The notes beneath the pieces are model-generated. The model was not told the DNA's origin and made no database searches. It saw only the letters and a list, made by a program, of their open reading frames with translations. Below are positions 1 through 12,085 of a stretch of 64,000 nucleotides of DNA, piece by piece. Both the position numbers and the translations under genes were made by a program. Every line of letters begins with the position of its first letter. Position 1 is the stretch's first letter. The stretch is taken from positions 1 through 64,000 of the forward strand of contig JASANE010000018.1 in assembly GCA_030248225.1 (NCBI GenBank), written 5' to 3'. The DNA comes from Trileptium ribeirensis (taxonomy: Eukaryota; Nematoda; Enoplea; Enoplida; Thoracostomopsidae).

Positions 1-260
1 CCCATTTAAGGGACACCTGTTTTGCCTAAATACACATTTAAGGGACACAGGTCAACAATTTTACCATAACTCAATTCTGTTTTCAACAAATGTTGGTATG
101 TCTGATAAATCATTAATAAAACAATGACATGACGCACGCTCTTGTTCATTCAAAAATGGCGAAAAGTTAACCCTTCACAAGATGGAGAAGGCCCAAGACC
201 GAAGGTGTCCCTTAAATGTATAGAATTTGGCCTTTAAGGGACACCTGGTCTGCAGTTATG
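1..260. repeat. Cluster of AAGGGACAC motifs (transposon end?)
   Basis: The motif CATTTAAGGGACAC occurs near positions 3 and 43. Its reverse complement GTGTCCCTTAAATG is near 207 and a further direct copy is near 231. Mixed-orientation short repeats of this kind are typical of subterminal regions of DNA transposons. The same motif family returns at 3320-3765. No transposase is visible next to it. The element class is not recognised. Confidence 0.5.
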
Positions 261-1270
261 GGACAGACGATGCAGATTTACAAGGGACGCTATTTGACAA
301 CGGTTGTGGCTGAATTGTATGACAACGTTATATTACTTATGGATCTATTTCTACTTACTGAAATCTAAATAAACGAGTAATTTCCGCTTTAGGTTTCAAA
401 AAGCTGTAATTTGCCAGCACATAGAGCGTATTTGATAAAGCTAAGAACATTACCGCACATCAAAGCAGGGGGTAGCCAAGGGGGCACAGAGGGGGCCGTG
501 CAGCCCGTGCGACAACCCACTAACTGGTAAAATGCCATTCCGGAGTGGAAGGGAGTGATATAGCGGGTGAACTTGCTAGATACAGATCCAATATTAAGAC
601 TTCGGGACAAGAATCTTATGTCTTTGTAAGTATCTCTATAGTTAAAACGTGGATAGAAGAAAAGAGTTTTACAGAACACCAAAAAGATGGACTAACAGTA
701 CCAACTGTAGACAGACACGGGTATTCTTTAATAAACCCGGCAGACTTTGATCAAAATTTCTTTGAAAGATAAATGAAGATCGCATGAGAATTGCAGTGCA
801 ATATATTACATATCAAGGGACATTTAAGTCCCAAATATAGAATAGGTATAGTGGATAATAATTCATGCACATATTATGGAGATGAACTAGAAACAGTGAA
901 GACTTTGATAATGGACAAGATGAATGAATTTAAAGGACTCACGGAAAAAATCTTTAAGAACAGAGACATTAGATGAGAAGGACGGACATAATTTGAACAT
1001 GCTTAGACTATTAGGTTAAGTGAACAGTATAGCGGGACAGAACTACATTCATACTTGGTGTGCTGAAAAGGGCCATTGTGGTCATATCAGGTTTTGAGAG
1101 CCCAGCCTGTGGTATAAACTAAAAAGTGGGGTAACCCACGATTGAGCATCGAGCTGTATCACTGTAAGCGACCGACATTTATAATAGTCATAGATACCTT
1201 TGAACGAATCAACACATCATCTTTTCCAGCTTGCAAAACCTATATATTCGGAAATTTAACAAATTACAGC
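261..1270. other. Unassigned stretch with two short open frames
   Basis: Two adjacent plus-strand open frames, 545-772 (75 codons) and 791-976 (61 codons), are separated by a stop and a frame change. Neither protein is recognised. Because they lie between transposon ends, they may be remnants of a transposon protein, but no catalytic motif is visible. A GTAAGT string at 627 could be a splice donor or chance. Confidence 0.25.
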
Positions 1271-1507
1271 CAGGGCCGGCGCTGCCATACTATCAAATTT
1301 ATCAATTGGGGGGCCCCGGGTTTGAGGGTGGCCCCGCATGAAAAATAATGAAAAATCGGTCCGGGTCTGAAGGGGCCCCGCAGGGGCCCTCCAAAGGCGA
1401 AAATCACGAAAAATTTTTGGCGCTTCGCGTTATCAGTTATCTAAACAAAACTATGCAGCTAAGCAAAACAGTTATCAGTTCTTACAGTCAGTGAATCGAG
1501 ATGTCAA

Positions 1508-2690
1508 TTAGATCAGCTTCTTTCGTGCTTTTTGTGCAGCAAAATCGTCTATCAGATTATCGTAGTCTAATTGACTTACAATTTCGTGTTCAATCGATAA
1601 GGTGGCCAGAGCACTGAGACGATCTTGGTTCATTGGGGAACGTAGATAGCTTTTTATGTGTTTAAGCTTGGAAAAACTGCGTTCACCAGACGCGACTGTG
1701 ACAGGAACGGTCAGAAGTATGCGGTGTGCGATGGCTAAATTCGGATAAATGTCGTGAAGATGGTGTTTGTACATGTAGTCCAGCACATGAAAAACGCTCA
1801 GCCCGCGAGACTCGGCATTGCATAAAAATCGTGATAGTTCTCTGTACAGGTCGTCGGGTTCAGTGTCGCCGAACAGTTGAGAAAAATCCTGGCATTTTTG
1901 TTTCAGTGCAGATTCGCCGCCTTCCGTTGATAGGTTCTTATACGCCGTTATTGGGCTCAGAAATCCAAAAGTCTGGGTTTGGGTGTAACCGCCTGTACCG
2001 ATGCTATGGCTTGATCAAGCAAAACATTGAAGAATTGGGCCTTGAATTGGTTTTCAGGCGATAAGGTGCCCATCAGCCGCTTCATACTCAAACAGCCTTT
2101 TTCGTTTCCTAGTTCGACGCTCCGGAGATTTTGCTTCTACTCCCACAGCTTCTGCAATATCGAGAGCCGATGCCACCGCCTATGAGTACCCGTTGTTGCA
2201 GTACTTTCGCAAAAAAATTAGCCGTCCGATCAAGTTCGATAGTTTGTTGCTCCACGGTAGCCGCAACTGATTACAAGACCTTACTCGTTTTGTTAATTTC
2301 AAACAGAATGTCGTACCAAACGCAAATGCTGATAATAAAGGACCACTTCTGAATCTCTGCAGCTAGTCCACGTGCTTCCGAAAACCCGTTAGAGTCCCTT
2401 TTCTCGAGGCAGATTCCTTGAAGTTCCAGATTACCGAAGAACGAGATTGATTCGACTGATGACTTAGCAGCGTCCAGGACAACCAAATTCAGCGTCTGTG
2501 AAGCGCACGGCAAAAAATGCTTTGGGATTCATTTCCAGCAACCTTGCTGCGACTCCTTTTTCTTTGCCCTTCATGTTCGACCCATTATCATATATACGTC
2601 TGCGCTCGACAGTCCAAAACCGAAAGCTCCTATTTGAGGTTGGTAAGGAGAACGTCCAGTAGGGATTCGCTTGTAGTGCTGCCAACGTCG
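1508..2690 (-). pseudogene. hAT transposase pseudogene (ZMYM1-like, C-terminal half)
   Basis: Read on the minus strand from 2690 down. A segment with YDNGSNMKGK and ARLLEMNPKA matches the conserved block of ZMYM1/DUF4371-type hAT transposases. It is followed in another frame by TLNLVVLDAAKSS and, near 1786-1508, by the hAT C-terminal dimerisation domain (TVPVTVASGERSFSKLK, then SYLRSPMNQDRLSALA). The dimerisation part is open for 92 codons, but at least two frameshifts, near 2500 and 2610, break the upstream part. This enzyme would cut and paste the surrounding element; as read it cannot be made intact. The N-terminal part, including any BED finger, is not recognisable. Confidence 0.8.
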
Positions 2691-2828
2691 CAAAACCCAG
2701 AAACCGTTCAAAAATGTTATTGCTAACGCCAGGCTGTACCTTGAGAAAGCGCAGACATGTCGTTAACTGCTCTTGGTGCGAAACGTAATAAGAAGTAAAT
2801 CGAAAAGGTTTTTGATAGTATCAACTCT

Positions 2829-2925
2829 CATCTTCCCAACTGGGAAGATGGGAAATAACTTCCCGTCTTCCCTATTTCCCATCTTCCCAGCTGGGAAGAG
2901 GGGAAATTTGGAAGATGGGAAAACA
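2829..2925. repeat. GGGAAGATGGGAAA short repeats with dyads
   Basis: GGGAAGATGGGAAA-type words and their complements (TTTCCCATCTTCCC) recur several times within about 100 bp, producing nested inverted repeats that could fold into hairpins. Both strands are open for 68 codons here, a by-product of the repeat. No function is evident. Confidence 0.6.
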
Positions 2926-3002
2926 AGTGTTGAGAAAATTGGTATGTCTAATTGCACAGAGACACACATAAATAGTTAAAATCTTCCCCGGGAAGTTGGG
3001 TA

Positions 3003-3024
3003 GCCCCTAAAGGTGACATGGGCC
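3003..3024 (-). repeat. MITE-type terminal repeat, single end
   Basis: GCCCCTAAAGGTGACATGGG is nearly the same as the right terminal repeat of the MITE at 27251-27465. A matching left end was not found nearby, so this is a solo or truncated end of the same family. Confidence 0.45.
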
Positions 3025-3319
3025 AAAGGTGCGATAAATCTTGCGAAATATGGTGCTAACTTTTCACACAATTATTATACTCTATATTTATTCAGCGTTT
3101 TCCTTTTGTTACACTAACGGGAGCGCTAAAAATGCACCGTTCTCATGAAGCATATGATATATGTTAAGCTATGATTCATATAAAATACGTAATAGATTCA
3201 AAACATTACCGTTTTCATGCTTACTTTTTGTTTAAGCATCGTTTTTAATCTGTCCCTCAGGGTATCACATAATTATATAGACCAACAAAATAAAATATTT
3301 AATGCCGTCCCTTATTACC

Positions 3320-3765
3320 GTACAGGTGTGCCTTATTACCATACACGTGTCCCTTAAATGCTTAAAAGCTCAAAATTTTGACATCTGACAGTTTTTATAT
3401 CATCGTCGGCAATAAAACGACTATTTCTTAAAACGCTTGATGCCGATCGATAGAAAATCGACCAGGGAACACAGTGACATAAAAATAGTAAAGTTTACTT
3501 ACCATCAGAATCTGGAACAAAGCTGCAAAGTTTTGGAAAAAATGGCGTGGAATAATAATGATTGATAAATGTAACGTTTAGCTCGGTAAACTGTCCCTTA
3601 TTCTTTACCGAACAATATAGTCAAATCAAAAGTAATATCGCTAGAAAGAACAAAAAACGGCGATTAAAGCGATATACAACAAGCTGTAAATTTATTCGGT
3701 GGAAATAAAAAACAGCTGGTTTAAAGTTTAGTGTCCCTTATTTGCGTACGTCCCTTAAATGCACA
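3320..3765. repeat. Second cluster of GTCCCTTA motifs
   Basis: Copies of TCCCTTATT or TCCCTTAAATG occur near 3307, 3348, 3592, 3732 and 3749. The last, CGTCCCTTAAATGCAC, mirrors the CATTTAAGGGACAC of the window start. This looks like the opposite end of the same transposon family. It cannot be simply paired with the left cluster, because the hAT element would then be interleaved with it. Confidence 0.45.
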
Positions 3766-4171
3766 CTCTACTATATATAATGACGATTGAGAGTATGTAG
3801 TCGTATTACTCGTTTGCTCACCCCGTACCGGCGATTGATGGCTCAGGATCGACTTAGTGGACTAGTGTTATTAGCTTTCGAAAAAGAAGCTTTGCGGAAC
3901 ATTACTGCAGATGATTTTTTTAAAAAGTTCAAACAATCCAGTCGGAAAATGTTGATTATTTAGAATGTGGAGAACGTTATTCTTGCTTTCAAATGACGAA
4001 ATACCGACATTGTCATAATGTAACACATATATACATGTAAGAAAATTAAATATGTAAATTAAACAAAAATTTTTCTTAGCCTATTTTGAATCATTATGCG
4101 CAAATACTATTGGCCCCCCCCTGGATTTTGAGTGGCCTCCCTCGACTGAAAGGCTGGGTACGGGCCCGCAT

Positions 4172-5730
4172 GAGGACCTAGCGTCAATCGTTGAACCACT
4201 TCGGCAGCTGACCAGAAAGAATGCGCGATTTCATTGGGGCCGCGCTCAACAAAGTGTTTTCGATCAGATCGAAGAGCTGCTCGCAGAAAGGCTTATGCTG
4301 TCGGTTTTCAATCCGACGGCTAAAACAATAGTCCTAAAGGATGCATCTGATGATGGCATTGGCGCAGTGCTCTATAAAATACTGAGCGATTCCGAAGTAT
4401 CTATTTACTTCGCGTCACACACGCTACTACATCGTGAACATAACTTCGCCGTTAACGAGCTCGAAGCTTTGGCTTGCTCATGGGGATGCGAATACTTCGC
4501 AAAATTTCTGCTCGGACGTAGCCTTACCGTATGAACCGATCACGCAAGTCTCATAGCGCTGCTCCGTCGTCACGGCAACAAGCGTAAATCGGCTTGTATA
4601 TATATCGCGATGAAGTGTTCGATTCGAAACCGCCAACGATCCACTGATCCAAGAAATTATTCAAGCCTTCAGCAAGCTTATTAGTTTCAATAACGACGAC
4701 ATAATCTACAATTTCCGTTTTTCGTGCACGGAAAGAATTGACTGTCAAATGCGTCATCCTCCTTTGACCGTATCGTAGTTCCAACCGAACTTCAAAAATC
4801 ATTGATGCTGCCACACGAAGGTCATCCTGGGATTGTACGGATGAAACGGTTGGTTCGCTCGAGATATTAGTCGCCTGGTATGGATGCTCAAATTCGAATG
4901 ATTCGTAAAAAAAATTGCGGTTCGTGCGACAGCGCCAAATCTCACAAGTCAATCCCACGTTCTACGTCCGAGTGGATAGATAAACCGGACAAGCTGTGTT
5001 GAAAAGCCGCAATCGTCATGATTGAACCATTCCAGTCGCTCCACAACATCAATGTTTCGCCGTAGTGCTCATCTGCTACCATTCGTCGTAGCCTAAAATA
5101 CTTCTCACTGGTGTTACTGCGACAGAACGAGTCGTTAAATGGCTCACAGAAGTATCCAAGCGACTTGGGAATCCCGATCTTTTGATATCCGACGACGTGC
5201 AAACCTCATTTCGCGTAAAAATGGAAATTTTTGTCGTCTCGGGATTTCCTGCATCAAAAGGTTCTGTTGTATTTTGCTCTGCGCAACGGCATGGTGGAAG
5301 TGTTTAGTCAAATTAAACACGCTGTACAGAATTTTGCTGCAGATCGCAAAAGCTTCGAATTTAGCCGATGCTCTTCAGCTTCCGCGCTACTCCGCCCAGC
5401 CATGCTAGCAGTCCCGCAAAATTGCTGTTTGGTGGCCGCATGCGCTCAAACATGTAACCTTGCCGATTTTCTCTTGTCTCCATGCACACGATCAACTGGT
5501 CAACCGCGGCTTCAAATCACAAACGTTGCATATCGGAGACATGGTTCGCGTCCGGTGCTACAAATACCAGATGGCCGAAATGCATTTATAAAACCGCACA
5601 AGGTTAGGAAGGTCCTCGGTAACTACACCTTCTTGCTGAACAATGGCCAAGCCTGGTTCTTGTGCAACGTGATTGTTTCGTCCTCGTCCACGTCTTATCA
5701 TCTAAATCGAAAAGGTGGATGATGTGCCTC
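4172..5730 (+). pseudogene. Ty3/gypsy retrotransposon pol fragment (RNase H-integrase)
   Basis: Order as read: end of the reverse-transcriptase/connection region (4172-4290), then RNase H (4295-4534) with KDASDDGIGAVLY, FASHTLLHREHNFAVNELEA and LLGRSLT. After an in-frame stop the conserved TDHASLIALL follows. Next comes the integrase zinc-binding region (about 4790-4960; HEGHPGIVRMKRLV and CGSCDSAK). A degraded integrase core follows, with the terminal part recognisable at 5231-5460 (NGMVEVFSQIKHAVQNFAAD). Last is a C-terminal GPY-like segment (5550-5700; VRKVLGNYTFLLNNG). Multiple stops and frameshifts make it non-functional. No gag, protease or flanking LTRs were identified. The 5' side abuts the hAT right end, suggesting the hAT insertion or a rearrangement removed the rest. 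Confidence 0.85.
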
Positions 5731-7436
5731 AACAACTGCCCACGCGGCACAACGCCGACAGCCGTCGCACATCAGCTCGGTCGAACAAAGGTCTGCCGCA
5801 AGAATGACTTCAAGTGGATCCTTCAAATAAACAATATGCTCAAGTTTTCGAAAGGAGGGATGAATGGCGAAGAATGTTGAAATGTTTATGCAAATAAAGT
5901 AAACTTGTTATGCTAATTAGTTTCTACTAATTAGCCATGTCGAACACTGCTGTATAAGCAGTGGACTTATTATCATTTTGAGTCAGTTGCGTTATATTAT
6001 ACCATCATTCACGTTATCATGCGATATTGCAATTACTATAAACGTTATGTAGTTTTCCACTCATCCGTTATTGTTAATACAATTGCTTCTGAGTTTTCTC
6101 TTTCATTGCAGTAAACACTGAAGGAAGCAGGTTATGGTTTTACTATTCAAAGCCGTCGCATCAGACTGACTCCTTTTAAACCAGGATTATCAAATTTAAA
6201 ACTGTTGCGTACTCGTAAACATGGTAAAATTGGTATTATGCGATTTACCAATGCCGCACGTTGCCTGAATTGTTTATCGGTTACGACGACGTTGTGATCC
6301 CATATGAACACTGCAAATGAGCACCGTATTCGGGGTCGTTTGTTGATCGGTGGCTAGACAGCATTTTAAGTGAGGATTTACGAAGAGTTTGGTTTTTGTC
6401 AACATAAACAATCTCAACCAAGCTTTGAAAAATTATCAATTTCAACGCTAATTGACGGTTATTCCTGTTTATCCATTGCTGATGAACATGTTGCAGCAAT
6501 CGATAATAATAATTTATACCTAATACAATGCTACCCTATGAAGTATAGCTCATTAGTATTGGACAACTGCAGCAAATCCCTCGCCCGGGTGTTAGCAATT
6601 TTCTGCCGTTGACAGTCGTGAAAGCCTTAGGTCGTCAGTTTTGGGCTGTCACTCGGCCGGCCGTGGTTCACATGTTAACCGCGGTTTAGCAAATGAATTA
6701 AACAACACTACTGAAATTTTTTAATGTTACATATAAGCGCCTATAATCAACATGCAAGGACCTTGTAACAGCTAGTACCATCTTTATCATATTTAAGCAT
6801 ATAATATATGTTTATTATTAAATTGATATGCGTTAAAGTTTAATTATAGATCTCAGGAGCTGGCCGTCGCTCAGCGCTAAATATTGCACAGTCTTGGAAT
6901 AGTCTCCCTAAGCATAGGATTCGTACTTTATCACCTTCAATGTAGTTCATGCAAAATCTTCATGTACAAATCGGTTTTTGAACAAATGCTGATGAAACAT
7001 TTACGTATATTAAATTCGTATCATAGCTAGAGAACATTGTTGCCAGTCAGTCAGTCTTTTTACTGTCGTTCTTGCAGTGCTTGTTATTGCTCAGCTGTTT
7101 AGCCGCCAGTCGGTTGTGTGGTCGTCGATCGGCCTTTGGCAGACGACCAACTGACGGCTGGCCGTAAATTTTTTAAGACCTGACGACGGTCGCCCGTTTG
7201 ACTTCAAAATAAGCCGTTGCTTAACACTGCTTCGTAAGTAGATAAAAAATTTCGTAGTCAAGCAAAATCTTTGAAATACCGCCTTACATCCGGACAGTAG
7301 TATAGTTTGTTCAACATATTTCCAGGATTTTCTCTTAACAACTAAACAGCACATGTAACCGCTCGTAGTATGAGATTTAAAAAACATTTAGTAAGCTATC
7401 ACTCCATGGCAGAGATAAAGTATTAGGACAACTTAC
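5731..7436. other. No recognised gene; presumed 3' part of GPCR locus
   Basis: Short open frames, such as 6370-6612 on the plus strand and 7091-7387 on the minus strand, match no family I recognise. If the GPCR gene continues, its TM7 exon should lie on the minus strand below 7437. A by-eye search for an NPxxY-encoding string from 1 to 7436 found none. Confidence 0.4.
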
Positions 7437-7537
7437 GAATTTATCATCGGTTTTAATTCACTGAGCACAAGGTAAGTTTCGTACGGAAGCCAACAAAACG
7501 TAAACACGCTCACTACGATAAGTAGCATTTTGATCAC
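7437..7537 (-). CDS. GPCR exon encoding TM6
   Basis: Minus-strand exon of 101 bp bounded by a good acceptor (pyrimidine-rich, TTGTTTCAG) and a consensus donor (GTAAGT). It encodes 33 residues beginning VIKMLLIVV and containing FCWLPYETYLVL, the canonical CWxP motif of TM6 in peptide receptors. The acceptor is phase 0 and joins exactly in frame to the upstream exon at 13717, giving ...KRNKKR-VIKMLL..., the usual basic end of intracellular loop 3 running into TM6. The exon ends in phase 2 after ELKPMIN, so at least one more exon (TM7 and tail) is required. The CWLPYxTY signature fits tachykinin, NPY and luqin/RYamide receptors. It is too short for an ordinary ORF scan. Confidence 0.85.
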
Positions 7538-8231
7538 CTGAAACAAGAGTATACACAGCAGTTAAAATGTTTTAGTACATTTTACTTTACTTGCGTAGTG
7601 ATTAGCGGCGATTTAGAGCATCGAGTGAATATCACTTACTTATTTTTATCATAAAGGGTTTTTGTTTTTTGCAAATTACTGTCAGGATCACACCCATACC
7701 GCAAATAAATGCTAGAGGGTACGAGACACACCATTATCTGCTACATTTCTGTCTACAGTGTCTCACATACCATTAGCTGCTATTTTTTCCTCGAATAACA
7801 GTAACGGACACTGCGTTTTGCTAATGCGGTGTATTATTCAACTGTGTTGTCAGTTTTTGTAAAATCTCGATATTCGTATCTGGAAAATATGTACGTCGAA
7901 AAGGCGTTATGCCGCATACTGTCAATAAAATTTCAAATAAGACATGATATCCTGGACACTGTCGGGAAATGACAACAACTCTACCTAACTACCCTTGAAC
8001 ATCTTGATGAAAAGCATATGGGTATCTGAAGACACCATGTTGTCGAGGATGTGCCTGACGCTGTGGTGGTTTTATAACGTGAACGCCGTATAACTGATTC
8101 ATGGTCAATTGTGCCAACTGACATATTGTGACGCATTGTGTTAACTGACTTGATCAAGTGACCTATGTTTGCAGGTGCATTGCTTTCCACTTGGTTTGCG
8201 AGGTTCCTTAATAATTTCAGCGACAGCATAA

Positions 8232-8312
8232 AAATAGCCTAGTGCTTTGCGTGCTCTGGTTGGAACCTAATTACCCGGGTTCGATCTCTGGTGACGGCTT
8301 CAGTTTATCAAA
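8232..8312 (+). mobile_element. tRNA-derived SINE head (candidate)
   Basis: TAGCCTAGTGCTTTG resembles a pol III A box, and 34 bp later CCGGGTTCGATCTC matches a B box. The region does not fold as a full tRNA. This is the usual look of a tRNA-derived SINE promoter. The tail and boundaries are not defined. Confidence 0.45.
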
Positions 8313-11300
8313 CATTTCACGAAACATAAACTACTTCGGGTTCGGGCGTTAAATGGTTTAAGCTAACCTGCTAACCTAACCGGTGACCTAGAAGTGAGAA
8401 AGGTATAACCTGGTGCGGGCTTCAACATTTGAATTTTACCGAAATACTAGTAGTAAATAGAATTTTTTGTCCACATATTAAACACTGATATCAACCAGTT
8501 TTTACTCAGATTATGAGCAAGTCTGTGACCAATGGGGCACAAATATTTATTAAACTTCCACGTTAAAATCACAATTAATACTAACTGTTTGCATTAAAAC
8601 AGAGAAACTATTCTGGAAGTAGCACTTTCAATTCCCATCGCGATGGCACAGTGCATATAATGCTGTATTTTACAAATTTCTACAGAAAAAAAATGGTTAG
8701 CGACGCCCTATTAAAACATCCTGTATCTCGGTATTTATGATCATTTAATTTTTGTGTTTTACTGTTTTTGGTTGTAGCGCAATAAAATCTGGTATTAGCC
8801 AAAATTGATTGTTTTTCATAAGTTTTTAAAGCGTATTAATTCCTTTTACATAAAAATAGAATTTTTTTCGTGAAAAATTAGTATTTGGCAAAGTTAAATC
8901 AAATTTAAATAATCACAGAATATATATTAGAAAAACAATCCTGCTCACAAAAAATACTTTATAGATAGCCCACCGAGTTAACAAAAAACAACACGGGGTT
9001 ATTACATAGCTAGATAGACTCTAAGGCAAATTACTACTATAATTTTTTGCAAATTATTTTTCGTTAATGAAACGTAAAATTTCACTGTAGTCGGAAATGC
9101 GTTGACCGCCGATATGCATTATTGCAAAGACCGGGGAACAGGCATAAACAGTCGACCGCTTTCTCAGGGCACGATTGCACATTTTTTGTTCCACCCCGTT
9201 CCACGTTCTAGGGGTTCAACAAACGATAAATGTCATCTTACGAAACTTCGGAGAAATTTTGTAATACTTCAAGTATGAAGTTTTAGTTTTTAGGCAAGGG
9301 TTTGTTCAAATGCCTAGTATTACTTAAAATTTTTTTTCTCAAAAAAATGTTTTTACTAGTTTTAAAAAGCCTGACCACTTCCTACGAAATATTAAAATCG
9401 TTCCCGGCTGCCTGCACTATTGATAATTGGTTGCATGTAATGTTATACAGCAAAAATAATAAAGTTGTATTGTTTGTTTGAGAGTCTAACAAAGAGATAT
9501 AAGTATTAAGGCTTCATCTGTAATGTAAGTTGTGCCACTCAATAGTGGTTTTATTTTATGTTCATATGAGAAATCAGTCCAAAATATGCAATATTGCAAT
9601 AACATATACGAGTAATGAAATATAAAATGAAGTGTAAAAAAACTAAATAGACATTACTTCAACTTAGAAAGGTTCAAATTGGTGGATATTTTTAGGGCTG
9701 AGGACTATATGAGCTCGACTATTGCAGTTTTTGTACATATCGTCGATTTGTATATTTTACCAACATATTCAATGATGTTACACCTTTAATCAATACATGA
9801 CACAACATAAAAGACATAAAAATGTTTTAGGATGGTCGGAAAATAAACCATATTTCATTCAAAAATTATTTAAAATATTTTATTAAAAGGACTCAAACTT
9901 TGTTTAAATAATGCATCAACAAATTGTCTATAAAAAATTGCAGAGACATGGCGCTATACACTCAGCAGTAACCTTATATTTAATTTTGTTTCAAACGGCG
10001 GTTTACTGAGTCACAAAATAACACAAACGCGATTGTTGTTACACCAATATTTGTCAATTTTAACCCTGTTTCTGCGTATTTTTTGCTAAAAATTACGTGC
10101 GCCTTGTACGCGTGTCGGAGAAAGAGGACTGCGGTGCAGTCTGTGGAAGAACGGAGGGGGATAGGGTATACCATGGTTTCGGTTGGAGGGGCCTGAGGAC
10201 TCAAGGGGAGGGGTAGCCCTCTGAAACTCTGCTCCGGGATGTACACTAAAAAGTTCAATTCACAGCCTTGCGCTTCATGATTTGCATGACGTGAACTTTG
10301 AAAGAAAAGTTGAAAAAGTCTGGGAATTGAAACACAAGTAAGCTATAATATAGTAGTCAAAACCGTTCCACCATTAGCAAAGCGACTTAAGACCTGTTTA
10401 ATTTGTTTCTCCCAGTTCAAAACACCAGCGAGTTTCTTATTCCTGATGATTTAAGCTACGACAAAATATAATGCCTCCAACGGAATAAATTGGATTTATC
10501 ATTGATTTCGGATTTTCGGTGAATGCCGCTTCTGAACAGTAGTAGGTGACAAGGTCCGTGATTAGAAATTTTGCTCATAATTATTATATATTAGTTAATA
10601 TGCTGAAGTTATCTGGTTAGTGGTATTATCAAACACATCTCCGATTTGGCTAGAGGTTCTTCAATACACGCTCGAATAATGCCACAGTCTGAGGACAGTG
10701 TAATAGCCGATCAAAAAATTTGATTCATGCATCATGTACAAGTTTCTTCTTATCTTAATTTTTAATCTTTAGCATTTTTTAAGTAAATTCAATTAAACTG
10801 AAAGTGTCCGAATTTCAAAGCAAAAGCGAAAACCGAACAAACTGCTATTTGAAAATACATTAAGCTGTTTTCGTTTCAAGCGTTAACCGTGTATCTATTT
10901 AAAATAACGGTGTTACAAATATATGCACTAAATGGCTGGAACAGCTTTTCTGACAACAAGACGCGTCGTGTGTTATACATAGGTGCAACAACCATGGATA
11001 CCAGGCCTCCTGGCCAATTTTTTGAGGCCTGAGGCCAAGCCTCTACCTACACAGGGCCCCATCCTTGGTATTGGGAGAGCCCAAGACCTTCTTCGCACAT
11101 TCAAGTATTTGCGAACAAAAACATTGTCTATTTTGGAATGTTAATACATTGCAAATTGCGTTACAGGCATTTGTATTTGTCACAAATTAGTTAAGATCAA
11201 TGAAACATGTGAAATGCGGGTGACAATTGTGACTACTGACCTGGGCCACCTCACTATTGTAATATGGTTGCGCCACTGGTATAATAGATTACATTTCCGA

Positions 11301-11904
11301 AAGAAGAAAATAAAATACAAGTTTGCGTTAATAGGAAGTTGCGTAGTCAGAGCAATTAAGATTGTGCGCCAAAGAAATTTCAAGAGATATTAAATTCAGT
11401 AATGTATGAATAGCAAAATAAATGTGACCATTCTTCTCCATCGCAGCACGGAACTCCAGGTGTGTTTAAATATTGCTTTTCATGACAGGTTTGCTCAAAC
11501 TATGGTCATGCTATACGACGGGCCAGGTCTCGCTTTGTATCATTTATGCATGAGTAAAGTTAAGCTGCGCCCTTTACCATCCGCTTTTGACACTATGTAC
11601 AAAATGCTGTTAGAGAACAAAATATTCATTGCATTGGGCAATCCAAATTCAAACGTTTCCGTTCGTAAACACAAACTAGTGATCGCAAAACGGGGTAATT
11701 TCTGTTCGCTAACACAATGCACTTGTTTGCTGTTTGGCCACAAATTCTTTTCACGACGCATAACATGGCAAATCGCATTACGCATTTTTTCGTTACGCTA
11801 ACACATTTCATTTTATTAATATAATACGTTTAGTTCGTCCATTGGAGACCTGGCTACCCCTGGGACCTTTGGATCTTCAGCATGTATAGTATAGTTGTGA
11901 ATGT

Positions 11905-12085
11905 CATTAAAATAAGAGCATCGTTCAAAGCTATGGAAGTATATTAAGAATGACTGTTCAGTTGTTGTCAAAATGAAGATAATTTGGCCCTTAACGCATA
12001 TCAAACAGAATATACTTGCGACTACCATGAAAAAAGAGCACCGTTCAAAAAACATGGAAGTATATTGAAAATCAAAATATGTCAT
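11905..12085. repeat. Imperfect ~117-bp direct duplication
   Basis: Two related blocks, each with AGAGCAYCGTTCAAA followed by ATGGAAGTATATT, start near 11915 and 12032. Divergence is considerable. No gene content. Confidence 0.5.

Larger units (their letters stand above)
1271..4172 (-). mobile_element. Decayed hAT-superfamily DNA transposon
   Basis: The left end starts CAGGGCCGGCGC, a typical hAT terminal motif, followed by a GC-rich subterminal stretch (GGGGGGCCCCGGGTTTGAGG). The right end near 4112-4172 carries the complementary GC-rich block ending GGGTACGGGCCC. A broken hAT transposase lies between on the minus strand. No clean 8-bp target-site duplication was found, so the right boundary is approximate. 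Other short repeats (2829-2925, 3003-3024, 3320-3765) lie inside and probably represent later insertions. Confidence 0.6.

Noticed and set aside
4551..5202. Minus-strand frames of 86-135 codons
   Set aside because: They are antisense to the recognisable gypsy integrase/RNase H remnant on the plus strand.
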